Assembly (NCBI RefSeq): GCF_965219885.1 | Contig: NZ_CBDCOT010000007.1 | Coordinates: 463,084 to 527,083, forward strand | Direction: 5' to 3' | Length of the DNA: 64,000 nucleotides | From: Curvivirga sp965219885 | Lineage (GTDB): Bacteria; Pseudomonadota; Alphaproteobacteria; UBA8366; Aestuariispiraceae | Part shown: in pieces, positions 24,490 to 33,277 of the stretch | How positions within the stretch are numbered: the stretch's first letter is position 1 | Layout: every line of letters starts with the position of its first letter | Made by a program: the position numbers and the translations under genes | The notes under the pieces: generated by a model | What the model saw: the letters and a program-made list of their open reading frames with translations, nothing else | The model's database searches: none | What the model was told of the DNA's origin: nothing

Positions 24490-24516
24490 TTACCCATATT
24501 AGTAAGATATGGGTAA
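24490..24516 (-). repeat. Perfect 10-bp hairpin between parE and lipoprotein genes
   Basis: TTACCCATAT (24490-24499) / ATATGGGTAA (24507-24516), 7-nt loop. No T-run follows on either strand. On the minus strand the stem ends only about 3 nt before the AAGGAAG ribosome site of the lipoprotein gene, so it may be an mRNA stabiliser or attenuator. Confidence 0.5.
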
Positions 24517-24528
24517 CTTATTATGAGA

Positions 24529-26520
24529 TCACAAGTCTAAATCTTCAACAAAGGCTGCATTCTCTTGAATGAAATCATAACGTTTTTCTGGCTTTTTACC
24601 CATAAGGCTATCAACCATATTCGCAGTTCTTCGTGATTCTTCTAACTCATCCTCATTTCTACGATTAGGCACCTGAACCTTGATCAATGTACGCTTGCTT
24701 GGGTCCATTGTGGTCTCTTTAAGTTGACCAGGAGGCATTTCACCTAGACCTTTAAATCGACTAATATCGATTTTTCCGCGACCCTTAAATTCAGTCGCGA
24801 TTAACTCATCTTTATGATCGTCATCACGGGCATACATAGTCTTACCACCTTGAGAAATCCGATATAGCGGTGGCAGCGCCAAGAATAAGCGACCTGCTTC
24901 CACAAGGCCGGCCATTTCTCTATAGAAATATGTCATAAGCAGGGAGGCGATATGTGCACCATCCACATCCGCATCAGTCATGATGATGACACGTTCATAA
25001 CGTAGATTTTCAAGCTTGAAGTCACCTTTTGTACCGCATCCCAATGCTTGACCAAGATCTTTAAGTTCTTGGTTTGCTTGCAATTTATCTGCGCTGGCAC
25101 TGGCAACATTCAGGATTTTACCACGTAGAGGAAGGATAGCTTGATTTGCACGGTTACGTGCTTGTTTAGCGGAACCACCCGCAGAATCACCCTCTACCAA
25201 AAATATTTCGGTGTTATCTGATGATTTACTAGAACAATCAGCCAATTTGCCAGGAAGACGCAAACGACGCGTGGGTGTCTTGCGGCGTTGTTCTTTTTTA
25301 ATACGACGGTTTTGACGCTCAGCAACGCGCTCAAGAACATATTCTAATAAGTCGTTGGCACTGGCAGGGTCTTCTGTAAGCCAGATGTCGAAGCGATCCT
25401 TAATCGCAGTCTCAACCAATTTAGTTGCTGCAGGTGAAGCTAGTTTATCTTTCGTTTGTCCTTGGAATTGTGGATCGCGGATAAATACAGAAAGTAAACT
25501 ACTGGCTTCACCCATCACATCTTCACCAGTGATTTGAGAGGCTTTCTTATTGCCAATCATCTCACCATAGGCACGTAAGCCTTTACCGATGGAGGAACGC
25601 AAACCAGCTTCATGACTGCCACCTTGTGGTGTTGGAACAGTGTTACAATAAGAGCTGTTAAAACCATCACCATCATGTGTCCAGCTAATGGCCCATTCAA
25701 CGCGCCCTACATCGTCTTCTTCACGCATTTCACCAGCAAAGGGACGTGGTACGACAGTGGCACGTTGGCCAATAGATTCTTGCAAATAATCAACCAAACC
25801 ACCAGGGAAATGTAAGCTGTCTTTTTCTGGTGTTTCATCACCGTCTTTGATCAATTCAGCTGCACAAGTCCAACGAATTTCAACACCTTTAAATAAATAG
25901 GCTTTTGAGCGAACCATACGATGCAAGGTTGCTGGTTTGAAATGTGCGGTTGCGCCAAAAATCTCATGATCGGGTAGGAAGGTAACGCTTGTTCCTCGAC
26001 GATTTGCAATTGCACCCATATTTTCAAGGGCAGTTGTAGAATGACCACGGCTATATTTTTGACGATATAGTGTTTTATCGCGCGCAACTTCGATGACCAG
26101 ATACTCTGAAAGGGCATTTACGACGGAAATACCAACGCCATGCAAGCCACCTGACGTTGCGTAAGCTTTGCCTGTAAATTTACCGCCTGAGTGCAAAGTC
26201 GTTAAAATAACTTCGAGAGCTGATTTATCTTTATATTTTGGATGTGGATCAATCGGAATACCACGTCCATTATCTCGAATAGTCACGGACCCATCAGCAT
26301 TAATCATCACTTCGATACGTGTTGCATGACCCGCCACGGCTTCGTCCATGGAGTTATCGAGAACTTCAGCGACCAAATGATGTAGGGCACGTTCATCGGT
26401 TCCCCCGATATACATACCCGGGCGGTGGCGAACTGGTTCCAGGCCTTCTAGAACCTCGATATCTTTTGCTGAATAGCCCTCTTGGGTTTCAGCAGTGGCG
26501 GTATTAAATAAATCAGACAT
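24529..26520 (-). CDS. parE: DNA topoisomerase IV subunit B
   Basis: 663-residue ATPase subunit of topoisomerase IV, which decatenates daughter chromosomes with ParC. GHKL ATPase domain (residues 20-230) with LDNSMDEAVAG, the DNGRGIP motif and GLHGVGISVVNA; transducer; then the TOPRIM domain with FLVEGDSAGGSAKQARN and the acidic DADVDGAHI. The length, shorter than GyrB's usual 800, and the C-terminal FIQENAAFVEDLDL identify ParE rather than GyrB. A single perfect DnaA box lies upstream. ParC is not in the window. Confidence 0.94.
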   Translation of the reverse strand: MSDLFNTATAETQEGYSAKDIEVLEGLEPVRHRPGMYIGGTDERALHHLVAEVLDNSMDEAVAGHATRIEVMINADGSVTIRDNGRGIPIDPHPKYKDKSALEVILTTLHSGGKFTGKAYATSGGLHGVGISVVNALSEYLVIEVARDKTLYRQKYSRGHSTTALENMGAIANRRGTSVTFLPDHEIFGATAHFKPATLHRMVRSKAYLFKGVEIRWTCAAELIKDGDETPEKDSLHFPGGLVDYLQESIGQRATVVPRPFAGEMREEDDVGRVEWAISWTHDGDGFNSSYCNTVPTPQGGSHEAGLRSSIGKGLRAYGEMIGNKKASQITGEDVMGEASSLLSVFIRDPQFQGQTKDKLASPAATKLVETAIKDRFDIWLTEDPASANDLLEYVLERVAERQNRRIKKEQRRKTPTRRLRLPGKLADCSSKSSDNTEIFLVEGDSAGGSAKQARNRANQAILPLRGKILNVASASADKLQANQELKDLGQALGCGTKGDFKLENLRYERVIIMTDADVDGAHIASLLMTYFYREMAGLVEAGRLFLALPPLYRISQGGKTMYARDDDHKDELIATEFKGRGKIDISRFKGLGEMPPGQLKETTMDPSKRTLIKVQVPNRRNEDELEESRRTANMVDSLMGKKPEKRYDFIQENAAFVEDLDL

Positions 26521-26595
26521 GCGGTATATTATAGAGACGCTCTACTAGTAGACAAGCATCATAATGTGTAAAAATTGTTAAACTATACACTATCT

Positions 26596-26604
26596 TGTGG
26601 ATAA
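26596..26604 (-). promoter_or_regulatory. DnaA-box consensus between parE and thioesterase gene
   Basis: The minus strand reads TTATCCACA, identical to the DnaA R1 consensus. It is a lone site in the parE upstream region. One such 9-mer is expected by chance in a window of this size, so regulatory meaning is uncertain. Confidence 0.3.
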
Positions 26605-26692
26605 CCCTCTTGTGAGCCACTTATTCCCCCGATAGTATCCTTATTAGTTCGGAAGGCTAGGGGGATTCTTTAGAGAATGAAAGAAAATCACG

Positions 26693-27088
26693 ATGGATAA
26701 TGTGACAGAACCGAAAGGTGAACTTGTTTTAAGAACATTGGCTATGCCAGCAGATACGAATCCGGATGGCGATATTTTTGGTGGATGGCTTCTGTCTCAG
26801 ATGGATATTGCTGGTGGAATTGCAGCTAGGCAAGCTACCAAAGGACGTGTGGCAACGGTGGCAGTGGATGCTATGGTGTTTCATAAACCCGTTTCAGTGG
26901 GAGATGTGATGTGCTGTTACGCGTATAAAGAGCGAATCGGGACAACATCCATAACATTTAGTATTCAAGCATGGGTATTGCGCAGTCATGGAAGCAATGG
27001 TGTTGAGGCACGTGAACTTGTAACAGAGGGCAAGTTTACCTTTGTTGCCTTAGGCGAAGATCGCAAAAAACGAGTGATTGAGAAATAG
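26693..27088 (+). CDS. Acyl-CoA thioesterase, YciA-like hotdog
   Basis: 131-residue single hotdog-fold enzyme that hydrolyses acyl-CoAs. The motif NPDGDIFGGWLLSQMDIAGG, with its catalytic Asp and the following Gly-rich helix, is the YciA/ACOT family signature; FHKPVSVGDVM and GTTSITFSIQAWV complete the fold. Cytosolic, probably hexameric. It is divergent from parE. No fatty-acid operon surrounds it. Confidence 0.88.
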   Translation: MDNVTEPKGELVLRTLAMPADTNPDGDIFGGWLLSQMDIAGGIAARQATKGRVATVAVDAMVFHKPVSVGDVMCCYAYKERIGTTSITFSIQAWVLRSHGSNGVEARELVTEGKFTFVALGEDRKKRVIEK

Positions 27089-27100
27089 AGAGATTCATTC

Positions 27101-27154
27101 AAAGCGCGACCGGCGAGCTAATACATACACTAGTTATGCAACATCGCGCTTTTG
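27101..27154 (+). terminator. Possible long-loop terminator
   Basis: AAAGCGCGA (27101-27109) is perfectly complementary to TCGCGCTTT (27144-27152), but the loop is 34 nt and the 3' arm lies inside the convergent hypothetical gene. It may end the thioesterase transcript. Confidence 0.3.
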
Positions 27155-27519
27155 ACCCATTTGTCTTCTGCAACATAGCGCGGCCAATCTTCCCAAAAAC
27201 CTTCAAAAACACCAGTTTGTTGATGAGTGAAACGGCCATGTGTGCGTTTTAACAAGATATGTCGAACACTAAATGTATCGCCTTGCCGGAAACAGATATA
27301 CCAAACACCAATTCCTTCAAAATCCATATCAATAGGTATATCATCGGGATTAATTAATTGTTTTCTTTCATATTGATCGAAAACAACAGGGCCTTCTTCT
27401 GGCATATTTAGGTCATAAACGGAATAAACCATGACATCTGCAAAGCGCGCCTGCTTACGGATTTCTGCGGCCAGGCGTTCTTTTAGATGGTCTCTGTAAT
27501 TTTTGGTATCTTCGCCCAT
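27130..27519 (-). CDS. Hypothetical protein (129 aa)
   Basis: I do not recognise this protein. It is soluble, with an N-terminal helix of charged residues (YRDHLKERLAAEIRKQARF) followed by strands MVYSVYDLN, GIGVWYICFRQ and SVRHILLKR, ending with an aromatic-rich tail (FEGFWEDWPRYVAED). No signal peptide. A codon pattern like its neighbours and an ATG after AGGG support coding. It is convergent with the thioesterase gene and lies downstream of the EAL gene in the same direction. Confidence 0.6.
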   Translation of the reverse strand: MGEDTKNYRDHLKERLAAEIRKQARFADVMVYSVYDLNMPEEGPVVFDQYERKQLINPDDIPIDMDFEGIGVWYICFRQGDTFSVRHILLKRTHGRFTHQQTGVFEGFWEDWPRYVAEDKWVKSAMLHN

Positions 27520-27619
27520 AAAGGTAAAACCCTAACATGCTGAAAAATGATGCATTTAATCTAGGTGATTCGCTAATCTGATTTCAATAGTCAGAATTGA
27601 AAATATGAAAGAGATACGC

Positions 27620-29446
27620 CTAACGTGTTCGGCGTAAATTCATACTGATCCGATGTTTTGGTGCTTTTGACCCACCATTTCCACCATCATCGGGTCCTTC
27701 GGGATCGTCATCTGGTTTCATGTCGGTTAATAAAACTTTCGGCTGTGTCGAAGCTGGTCTAGATTTGTAAGTCTTGCTTTGTTTATGGGACCGCAACATA
27801 GAATGATCCATTGTTGGACGACCATATAAATAGCCCTGACCGAAATCGATTTCCAAAGATTCCATCAGGCGGGCTTGGTCTGGATCTTCGATCTGCTCCG
27901 CAATCAATTTACAGCCCAATTGTTTACCATTTTTTATAATGGATTTCAGCATGGCCATATCGCGTGGATTTTCCGCGGCCTCACGCACAAATTTGCCGTC
28001 AATCTTTAGATAGTCGACTTGTAGATCATATAAAGACTGGAAAGAGGTAGAACCAGCACCTACATCATCCAGACAAACTTCGATACCTTGTGCACGGAAG
28101 TCTTGTAAGGTTTTGTTAAGTTTTTCAAAATTACTAACTGCCACTGTTTCGGTAAGTTCAAGCATCAATTGTTTTTTTACATTTTCAAATGGCTTTAGAA
28201 CTTCCTTAAAACCATCAAGGAATATCTTACTGGACATGGAACGCGCAGAGATATTAATCGCAACTTTGGGGCGCCAGCCAGATTTGGCATGATTATCCAG
28301 ATCATCCAATACTTTTTGAGCTAAGGCTAAGTCAAAATCTTCGATTAATCCGACTTCCTCAGTAAAGGTAATAAATGACTGTGGAGAAGAGAGGCCTGTT
28401 ACGCGTGTAAGCGCTTCCAAATGATGTGGTTCTTCCATGTATAGATCTACAATTGGCTGATACACCACATCGAAGTTTTTCTTTTCAATGATTTCACGCA
28501 CGTTGCTGATACGAGATAATGTATCAGACATCATTTCTTTCGCACTGCTTTGTAGGGAAGAGATTGAGAAATTCGCAGGGTCTTCTTCAACAAACTTCTT
28601 GATGGAATAAGAAAGTGCTTTTGCCGCATCTTCTTCATCCAACTCACCTGGATCGAAATCAATGGCAAAAGATTTTGCTTCTGTTGCACCGTCCAGCTCT
28701 TCTTCAACTATTTCATTGATGCGTGAACGTACTTCTTCTTCTGTAACATTAGCACCATGAAGCAAACCGAATTTCTCAGTATCGAATTGTGTTGCTGTAC
28801 CGCCATCAAGTGATATTGCACGCATATAAGCAGCGATTTTATCAAGCGCACGTGATAGGGCAAAAGGGTCACCTGTTTTACTGATCTCTTCCAAGCCATC
28901 GATCACAAACATGGTCAGCTTGCTTTCTTGCCCCATCCGATTGGAAGTTTCCAATTGTTCTTTCGCAGCATCTGCAAAAACCTTTTTATCCAAAAGGCCT
29001 GTTTCTTCATCTTTTTTATGATGACTACTTGCACCGACAGATTTCGGTGGGATGGTGAAAGCTAAATTAATCGTGGAGGGACTGTCTGGCATAATAAAGC
29101 CACCAACCATCAATGTGATTTCGTGACCACTAGCTGTGTTCAATTTAAGTGGGCGCGGATCAATACGATGATGAATAAAGAGATGCTTTAAAATTTCTTT
29201 AAAATAATCACGATCCGCAGCCACAATAAATTGAATAAATTTTTCACCCAGAAGGGTATATGCTGGGCCTTTTCTGAGGGCGCTAGACGCACCAGCAGCA
29301 TAAGTGATCGTACCTGTACGGTCGACTTCTAAAAATAAATGTGCAGAAGCAAAAGCGAAGGCAATATAGCGGTCACGATTTTGTTTGATTGTTGAAATCA
29401 AATTTTGCGTGCTTGTTGCCAAAGATGTTTTTTTGGATGCGCTCAT
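27620..29446 (-). CDS. PAS / degenerate-GGDEF / EAL domain protein
   Basis: About 608 residues, cytosolic. A PAS-like sensor (residues 25-120) and a divergent GGDEF-like region (about 145-300, no GGDEF signature) precede an EAL domain (about 330-560). Key EAL phosphodiesterase residues are visible: HLEALTRV, INISARS, LMLELTE, the acidic pair in VCLDDVGAGS, YLKIDGKFV, LIAEQIED and GQGYLYGRP. It should hydrolyse cyclic di-GMP; LDD replaces the usual DDFG phenylalanine context but keeps both aspartates. The ATG at 29446 follows AAGG by 6 nt, whereas the in-frame ATG at 29482 has no ribosome site; either is possible. The tail is Pro/Asp/Gly-rich. Confidence 0.85.
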   Translation of the reverse strand: MSASKKTSLATSTQNLISTIKQNRDRYIAFAFASAHLFLEVDRTGTITYAAGASSALRKGPAYTLLGEKFIQFIVAADRDYFKEILKHLFIHHRIDPRPLKLNTASGHEITLMVGGFIMPDSPSTINLAFTIPPKSVGASSHHKKDEETGLLDKKVFADAAKEQLETSNRMGQESKLTMFVIDGLEEISKTGDPFALSRALDKIAAYMRAISLDGGTATQFDTEKFGLLHGANVTEEEVRSRINEIVEEELDGATEAKSFAIDFDPGELDEEDAAKALSYSIKKFVEEDPANFSISSLQSSAKEMMSDTLSRISNVREIIEKKNFDVVYQPIVDLYMEEPHHLEALTRVTGLSSPQSFITFTEEVGLIEDFDLALAQKVLDDLDNHAKSGWRPKVAINISARSMSSKIFLDGFKEVLKPFENVKKQLMLELTETVAVSNFEKLNKTLQDFRAQGIEVCLDDVGAGSTSFQSLYDLQVDYLKIDGKFVREAAENPRDMAMLKSIIKNGKQLGCKLIAEQIEDPDQARLMESLEIDFGQGYLYGRPTMDHSMLRSHKQSKTYKSRPASTQPKVLLTDMKPDDDPEGPDDGGNGGSKAPKHRISMNLRRTR

Positions 29447-29482
29447 TCTCTGCCTTAAATTATTATTTAGAATGTTTGCCAT

Positions 29483-29730
29483 GTCAGATAATTACGTTAT
29501 CTAACATTTGAAATGAAATTTCAATTCAATATTACTATAGTAGTCACAAATATTAGTAAAAGTTAATTATAATATGTCTTAAAATACAGCCTATCTTACA
29601 AGTGGTAATCCAAAATGGAAAGTCCCGATCTAATGGAAATGACTATATTTTGTGCAGCCTGACATCGTATAAGTGACAGCGTATATAAGGTAGGAATGGT
29701 TAATAAATCGTTTATAGGATTATTTTTTTA
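29483..29730. other. AT-rich intergenic region between glnA and EAL genes
   Basis: No ORF with a credible start is seen. It holds two short inverted repeats next to the EAL gene: AGATAA (29486-29491) / TTATCT (29497-29502), and TGAAAT/ATTTCA around 29508-29522. These could be operators for the EAL gene. The rest is featureless until the glnA terminator. Confidence 0.5.
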
Positions 29731-29761
29731 AAAGAAAAACCCGGCCAATTTGACCGGGTTT
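29731..29761 (-). terminator. Intrinsic terminator of glnA
   Basis: On the minus strand AACCCGG (29760-29754) pairs with CCGGGTT (29744-29738), followed by a T-rich run (plus-strand A-run 29730-29739). It lies 32 nt after the glnA stop. Confidence 0.85.
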
Positions 29762-29792
29762 CCTCTGTATCTACGATAGACGTAAGCCGATA

Positions 29793-31205
29793 TTAGCAGC
29801 TGTAGTACATGTCGAATTCTACAGGATGAGGTGTCATTTCGAAGCGTTGTACTTCTTCCCACTTCAAGTTCATGTATGCATCCAACATTTCTTTGTCCAT
29901 TACGTCGCCTTTCAGCAAGAACTCGTGGTCTGCTTCAAGTGCTTCTAGAGCTTCACGTAGGGAACCTGCAACTGTTGGAATGTCTTTCAATTCTTCTGGT
30001 GGCAAATCATATAAGTCTTTATCCATTGCTTCACCTGGGTGAATTTTATTTTGGATACCGTCAAGACCAGCCATCAACATAGCTGTGAACGCCAAGTACG
30101 GGTTTGCTGTTGGATCTGGGAAGCGTACTTCAACACGTTTGCCTTTTGGATTTGCAACATATGGAATACGGCAAGAAGCAGAACGGTTACGTGCGGAATA
30201 AGCCAACAATACTGGTGCTTCGAAACCTGGAACCAAACGCTTATAAGAGTTTGTGGATGGGTTTGTGAACGCGTTCAATGCTTTCGCGTGCTTAATGATA
30301 CCACCGATGTAGTATAGGCAAGCTTCAGACAAATCAGCATAACCAGAACCAGCAAACATGTTTTCGCCGTTTTTCCAGATAGATTGGTGACAATGCATAC
30401 CGGAACCGTTGTCATTCACGATCGGCTTAGGCATGAAGGTTGCTGTTTTACCGTAAGAATGTGCAACCATGTGAGTTACATATTTAAAGATTTGCATCTT
30501 GTCGGCAATGTCGATCAATGTGGAGAATTTCATACCCAATTCATGCTGGGATGGCGCCACTTCATGGTGGTGCTTTTCCATTTCCAAGCCCATTTCGATC
30601 ATAACGGAAACCATTTCCGCACGAATATCTGTGCCAGAGTCAACTGGTGCAACTGGGAAGTAACCACCTTTATGACCAGGACGGTGACCCATATTGCCAC
30701 CTTCATATTCTGAATTGGAATTGTATGGGCCTTCTTCGGAATCCAAAGAGTAAGACATTTGTTGTTGTTCTGTGGACCAACGTGCATCATCAAAGATAAA
30801 GAATTCTGCTTCTGGGCCAAAGTATACTGTATCGCCGATACCTAGGGATTCTGTATAAGCCAAAGCTTTTTTCGCGATGGAACGTGGGTCACGATCATAT
30901 GGAAGACCTGTGGAAGGTTCCAAAATGTCACAGAAAAGGATCAATTGAGGTTGTGCTGTGAATGGGTCCATAACAGCTGTTTCTGGATCTGGCATCAAAA
31001 TCATGTCTGATTCATTGATTGCTTTCCAACCAGCGATGGAAGAACCGTCGAACATTACGCCATCTTTGAAGATGTCTTCGTCAATGGTGCAAACATGCTG
31101 TGCTGTATGCTGCCATTTACCACGTGGGTCTGTGAAACGGAAGTCCACATATTCCACGTTATGTTCTTTGATCATGTCTAGTACTTTTTGAACCGCGTCA
31201 GACAT
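29793..31205 (-). CDS. glnA: Glutamine synthetase type I
   Basis: Makes glutamine from glutamate, ammonia and ATP, as a dodecamer. 470 residues, GSI-beta length. FDGSSIAGWKAINESDM, the metal-binding PEAEFFIFDD, GSGMHCHQSIWK and NRSASCRIPY are present. Tyr399 in KDLYDLPPEE is the adenylylation site used by GlnE, so activity is expected to be controlled by covalent modification through GlnB. AGAGGA precedes the ATG. It follows glnB by 121 bp in the usual alphaproteobacterial glnBA order; the spacer has two hairpins, and a strong terminator follows the gene. Confidence 0.97.
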   Translation of the reverse strand: MSDAVQKVLDMIKEHNVEYVDFRFTDPRGKWQHTAQHVCTIDEDIFKDGVMFDGSSIAGWKAINESDMILMPDPETAVMDPFTAQPQLILFCDILEPSTGLPYDRDPRSIAKKALAYTESLGIGDTVYFGPEAEFFIFDDARWSTEQQQMSYSLDSEEGPYNSNSEYEGGNMGHRPGHKGGYFPVAPVDSGTDIRAEMVSVMIEMGLEMEKHHHEVAPSQHELGMKFSTLIDIADKMQIFKYVTHMVAHSYGKTATFMPKPIVNDNGSGMHCHQSIWKNGENMFAGSGYADLSEACLYYIGGIIKHAKALNAFTNPSTNSYKRLVPGFEAPVLLAYSARNRSASCRIPYVANPKGKRVEVRFPDPTANPYLAFTAMLMAGLDGIQNKIHPGEAMDKDLYDLPPEELKDIPTVAGSLREALEALEADHEFLLKGDVMDKEMLDAYMNLKWEEVQRFEMTPHPVEFDMYYSC

Positions 31206-31245
31206 ATTTTTATCCTCTTAATGTTAAGTGTGGTTGCCCACATTT

Positions 31246-31305
31246 GACCCTGTTCGTCTGGGTCGGGTTTTACCTTAACTTATCCTTAGATCCCACAAGG
31301 ATAAG
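31246..31305 (-). promoter_or_regulatory. glnA: Two hairpins in the glnB-glnA spacer
   Basis: A perfect 9-bp stem CTTATCCTT (31279-31287) / AAGGATAAG (31297-31305) and a second stem GACCC (31246-31250) / GGGTC (31260-31264) lie between glnB and glnA. No T-run follows the first, so it is more likely a processing or attenuation element separating glnB and glnA expression than a terminator. Confidence 0.4.
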
Positions 31306-31326
31306 TCACTGTTCGTATTTCTATAA

Positions 31327-31665
31327 TTAGATCGCATCCGATCCTGTTTCGCCTGTGCGAATACGGATCACTTCATCAATTGTAGAAACAAAAATCTTAC
31401 CGTCGCCAATGCGACCTGTATGTGCAGCATTCTGGATAGCTTCAACAGCATTCGCAGCCAGCGCATCATCCAAAACGATTTCCAATTTTACCTTTGGTAG
31501 GAAATCCACAACATATTCTGCACCACGATATAATTCGGTGTGACCTTTTTGACGACCAAAGCCTTTTGCCTCAGTAACTGTAATACCTTGGATGCCTACG
31601 TCATGTAGGGCTTCTTTTACTTCATCAAGCTTAAATGGCTTGATAATCGCTTCGATCTTTTTCAT
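31327..31665 (-). CDS. glnB: Nitrogen regulatory protein P-II
   Basis: 112-residue trimeric PII signal protein that reads 2-oxoglutarate, ATP/ADP and glutamine status. The T-loop contains the uridylylation site Tyr51 in YRGAEYVVD; the B-loop is TGRIGDGKIF and the C-loop RIRTGETG. Position before glnA identifies GlnB rather than GlnK. Transcription likely begins at the sigma-54 promoter 90 nt upstream, tying expression to NtrC and nitrogen limitation. Confidence 0.96.
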   Translation of the reverse strand: MKKIEAIIKPFKLDEVKEALHDVGIQGITVTEAKGFGRQKGHTELYRGAEYVVDFLPKVKLEIVLDDALAANAVEAIQNAAHTGRIGDGKIFVSTIDEVIRIRTGETGSDAI

Positions 31666-31750
31666 TTACATTGTCTCCAGCTAGCCGGGCCAGTTCTTCT
31701 GTTCGTCATATAATCTTGAAAGAATATCTTTCAAATTTTCTCACTATATG

Positions 31751-31765
31751 GCAAGTCCTGTGCCA
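31751..31765 (-). promoter_or_regulatory. glnB: Sigma-54 promoter of glnBA
   Basis: On the minus strand the sequence reads TGGCAC, five bases, then TTGC: an exact match to the -24/-12 consensus TGGCAC-N5-TTGC. It is about 86 nt upstream of the glnB start. Weak GTGC-containing NtrC-like half sites lie further upstream near 31830-31845, off by one base in spacing. Confidence 0.8.
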
Positions 31766-31902
31766 GTTTTTATCATATATTAAATTATTGATTTATAATG
31801 ATAAATTTTTGTGATGGTTAAAATATGTGCAGTGTATTGTGCCTAAAAATTAATCATTTGTTCAATTTTTACTCAGAATATCTTTTTGCCTGATGATTTG
31901 AC

Positions 31903-33072
31903 TCATAGGTTGCGAATAAAATCATCAATTCTCTTTATCGCCTCTTGAATATTCGCCAAACTATTGGCGTAGGACAGGCGGATATATCCTTCGCCATAGT
32001 CGCCAAAGCTCGTGCCGGCTATAGAGACGACATGGGCCTCGTTAAGAAGGCGGTTTTGCATTTCAAGCGCGCTTAACCCGGTTTTCTTAATATTTATAAA
32101 TGCATAAAAAGCGCCCGCAGGTGTGATGCAGCTGAGTTTAGGAATTTGATTAATCGCTTTGGCGATATAAATCCGTCTTTCATCAAAAGCATGGAGCATA
32201 TCGTCAACGGCATCTTGTGGACCATTTAAGGCTTCTAATCCTGCATATTGTGCGGCTGCATTGATGCAGGAATGGCTGTTGATGCAAAGGCGTGTTGCAT
32301 GGTCAATTAACTTATCAGGCCAAACGGAGAAACCCATTCGCCATCCGGTCATGGCATATGTCTTGGACCAGCCATCAAGTAGGATGGCTCGATCCCTTAG
32401 ATGCTCATATTCTAAAATGGACTTATGTTTCTGCCCATTATAAAGCATGCGACTATAAATCTCATCCGACATGATTGCCACATTCGGAAAAGCTTTTAAG
32501 CCTTCAGCCAGTTTATCTAACTCTTCTATCGGTGTAACACCGCCTGTTGGGTTGGCAGGGCTATTGATGATAATAAGGCGGGTTTTGTCTGTAATCCGTG
32601 ACAGTAAATCATCCGCAGAAAAAGCAAACTGATTTTCTTCCAATAAAGGGTAGGGGCATGCGGATGCACCTGTATAATTTATTGCGGAGGCATAAATGGG
32701 AAAACCCGGATCCGGGTATAAAATTTCACCGCCCTTTTCACCGAATATTAAAATAGCGAGCCACATGGTAACTTTGCCGCCTGGGACAATCAGCACATTG
32801 TCCAGGTTAACATCTGTTTTATATTGGCGGTGTAAATAATGTGCCACGGATTGACGGAGTTCAGGGATACCATTGGCTGCAGTATATCCGTGGGCGCCAT
32901 TTTTTAAGGCCTGAATGCCTGCCTCAACAATATGATCAGGGGTAGGGAAGTCAGGCTGGCCGATGCCAAGGTTGATCATATGATGTCCCGCTGCTTCGAT
33001 CTCAGCTGCTTGGGCCATTACAGTGAACGCGGATTCGGTCCCAAGGCGGGAAAGATTCTCGGCAAGTTGCAT
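31903..33072 (-). CDS. PLP-dependent class I/II aminotransferase
   Basis: 389-residue fold-type I aminotransferase of the aspartate aminotransferase-like group. The PLP lysine is in LLDGWSKTYAMTGWRMGF (about residue 234), the Asn/Tyr of the cofactor site in INSPANPTGGV and MSDEIYSRM, and the carboxylate-binding arginine in GYIRLSYANS. Close relatives act on aspartate, aromatic or branched amino acids; specificity cannot be read here. It stands alone, minus strand, after AGGGG, upstream of the glnB promoter region. Confidence 0.88.
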   Translation of the reverse strand: MQLAENLSRLGTESAFTVMAQAAEIEAAGHHMINLGIGQPDFPTPDHIVEAGIQALKNGAHGYTAANGIPELRQSVAHYLHRQYKTDVNLDNVLIVPGGKVTMWLAILIFGEKGGEILYPDPGFPIYASAINYTGASACPYPLLEENQFAFSADDLLSRITDKTRLIIINSPANPTGGVTPIEELDKLAEGLKAFPNVAIMSDEIYSRMLYNGQKHKSILEYEHLRDRAILLDGWSKTYAMTGWRMGFSVWPDKLIDHATRLCINSHSCINAAAQYAGLEALNGPQDAVDDMLHAFDERRIYIAKAINQIPKLSCITPAGAFYAFINIKKTGLSALEMQNRLLNEAHVVSIAGTSFGDYGEGYIRLSYANSLANIQEAIKRIDDFIRNL

Positions 33073-33206
33073 AATTTACCCCTGTCTTTTGAATATGTTG
33101 TTATAATGTTAGGGGTAAGCTAACTGCTTTTGAACGAAGAATGAAAGAAAAAGTGGGGAAAAATAATTTTTCCGTTATAGAATGCATAAAAATGTAAATT
33201 CGTCTC

Positions 33207-33235
33207 TTGACGTTAAGGGGCGCAGCAAGTAAAAG
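33207..33235 (+). promoter_or_regulatory. Candidate tRNA-His promoter
   Basis: TTGACG (33207-33212) and TAAAAG (33230-33235) with a 17-nt spacer, about 43 nt before the tRNA. The -35 is strong, the -10 only moderate. Confidence 0.35.
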
Positions 33236-33277
33236 CCCTCTCACGCGAGCGATAGATGCTCCGAACAAATATACAGT

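Noticed and set aside
30384..30713. 109-codon plus-strand ORF within glnA
   Set aside because: His/Cys-rich shadow of the glnA reading frame.
31826..31845. NtrC-binding site upstream of the sigma-54 promoter
   Set aside because: GTGC half sites are in direct rather than inverted order or off by one base in spacing; too weak to list as a feature.
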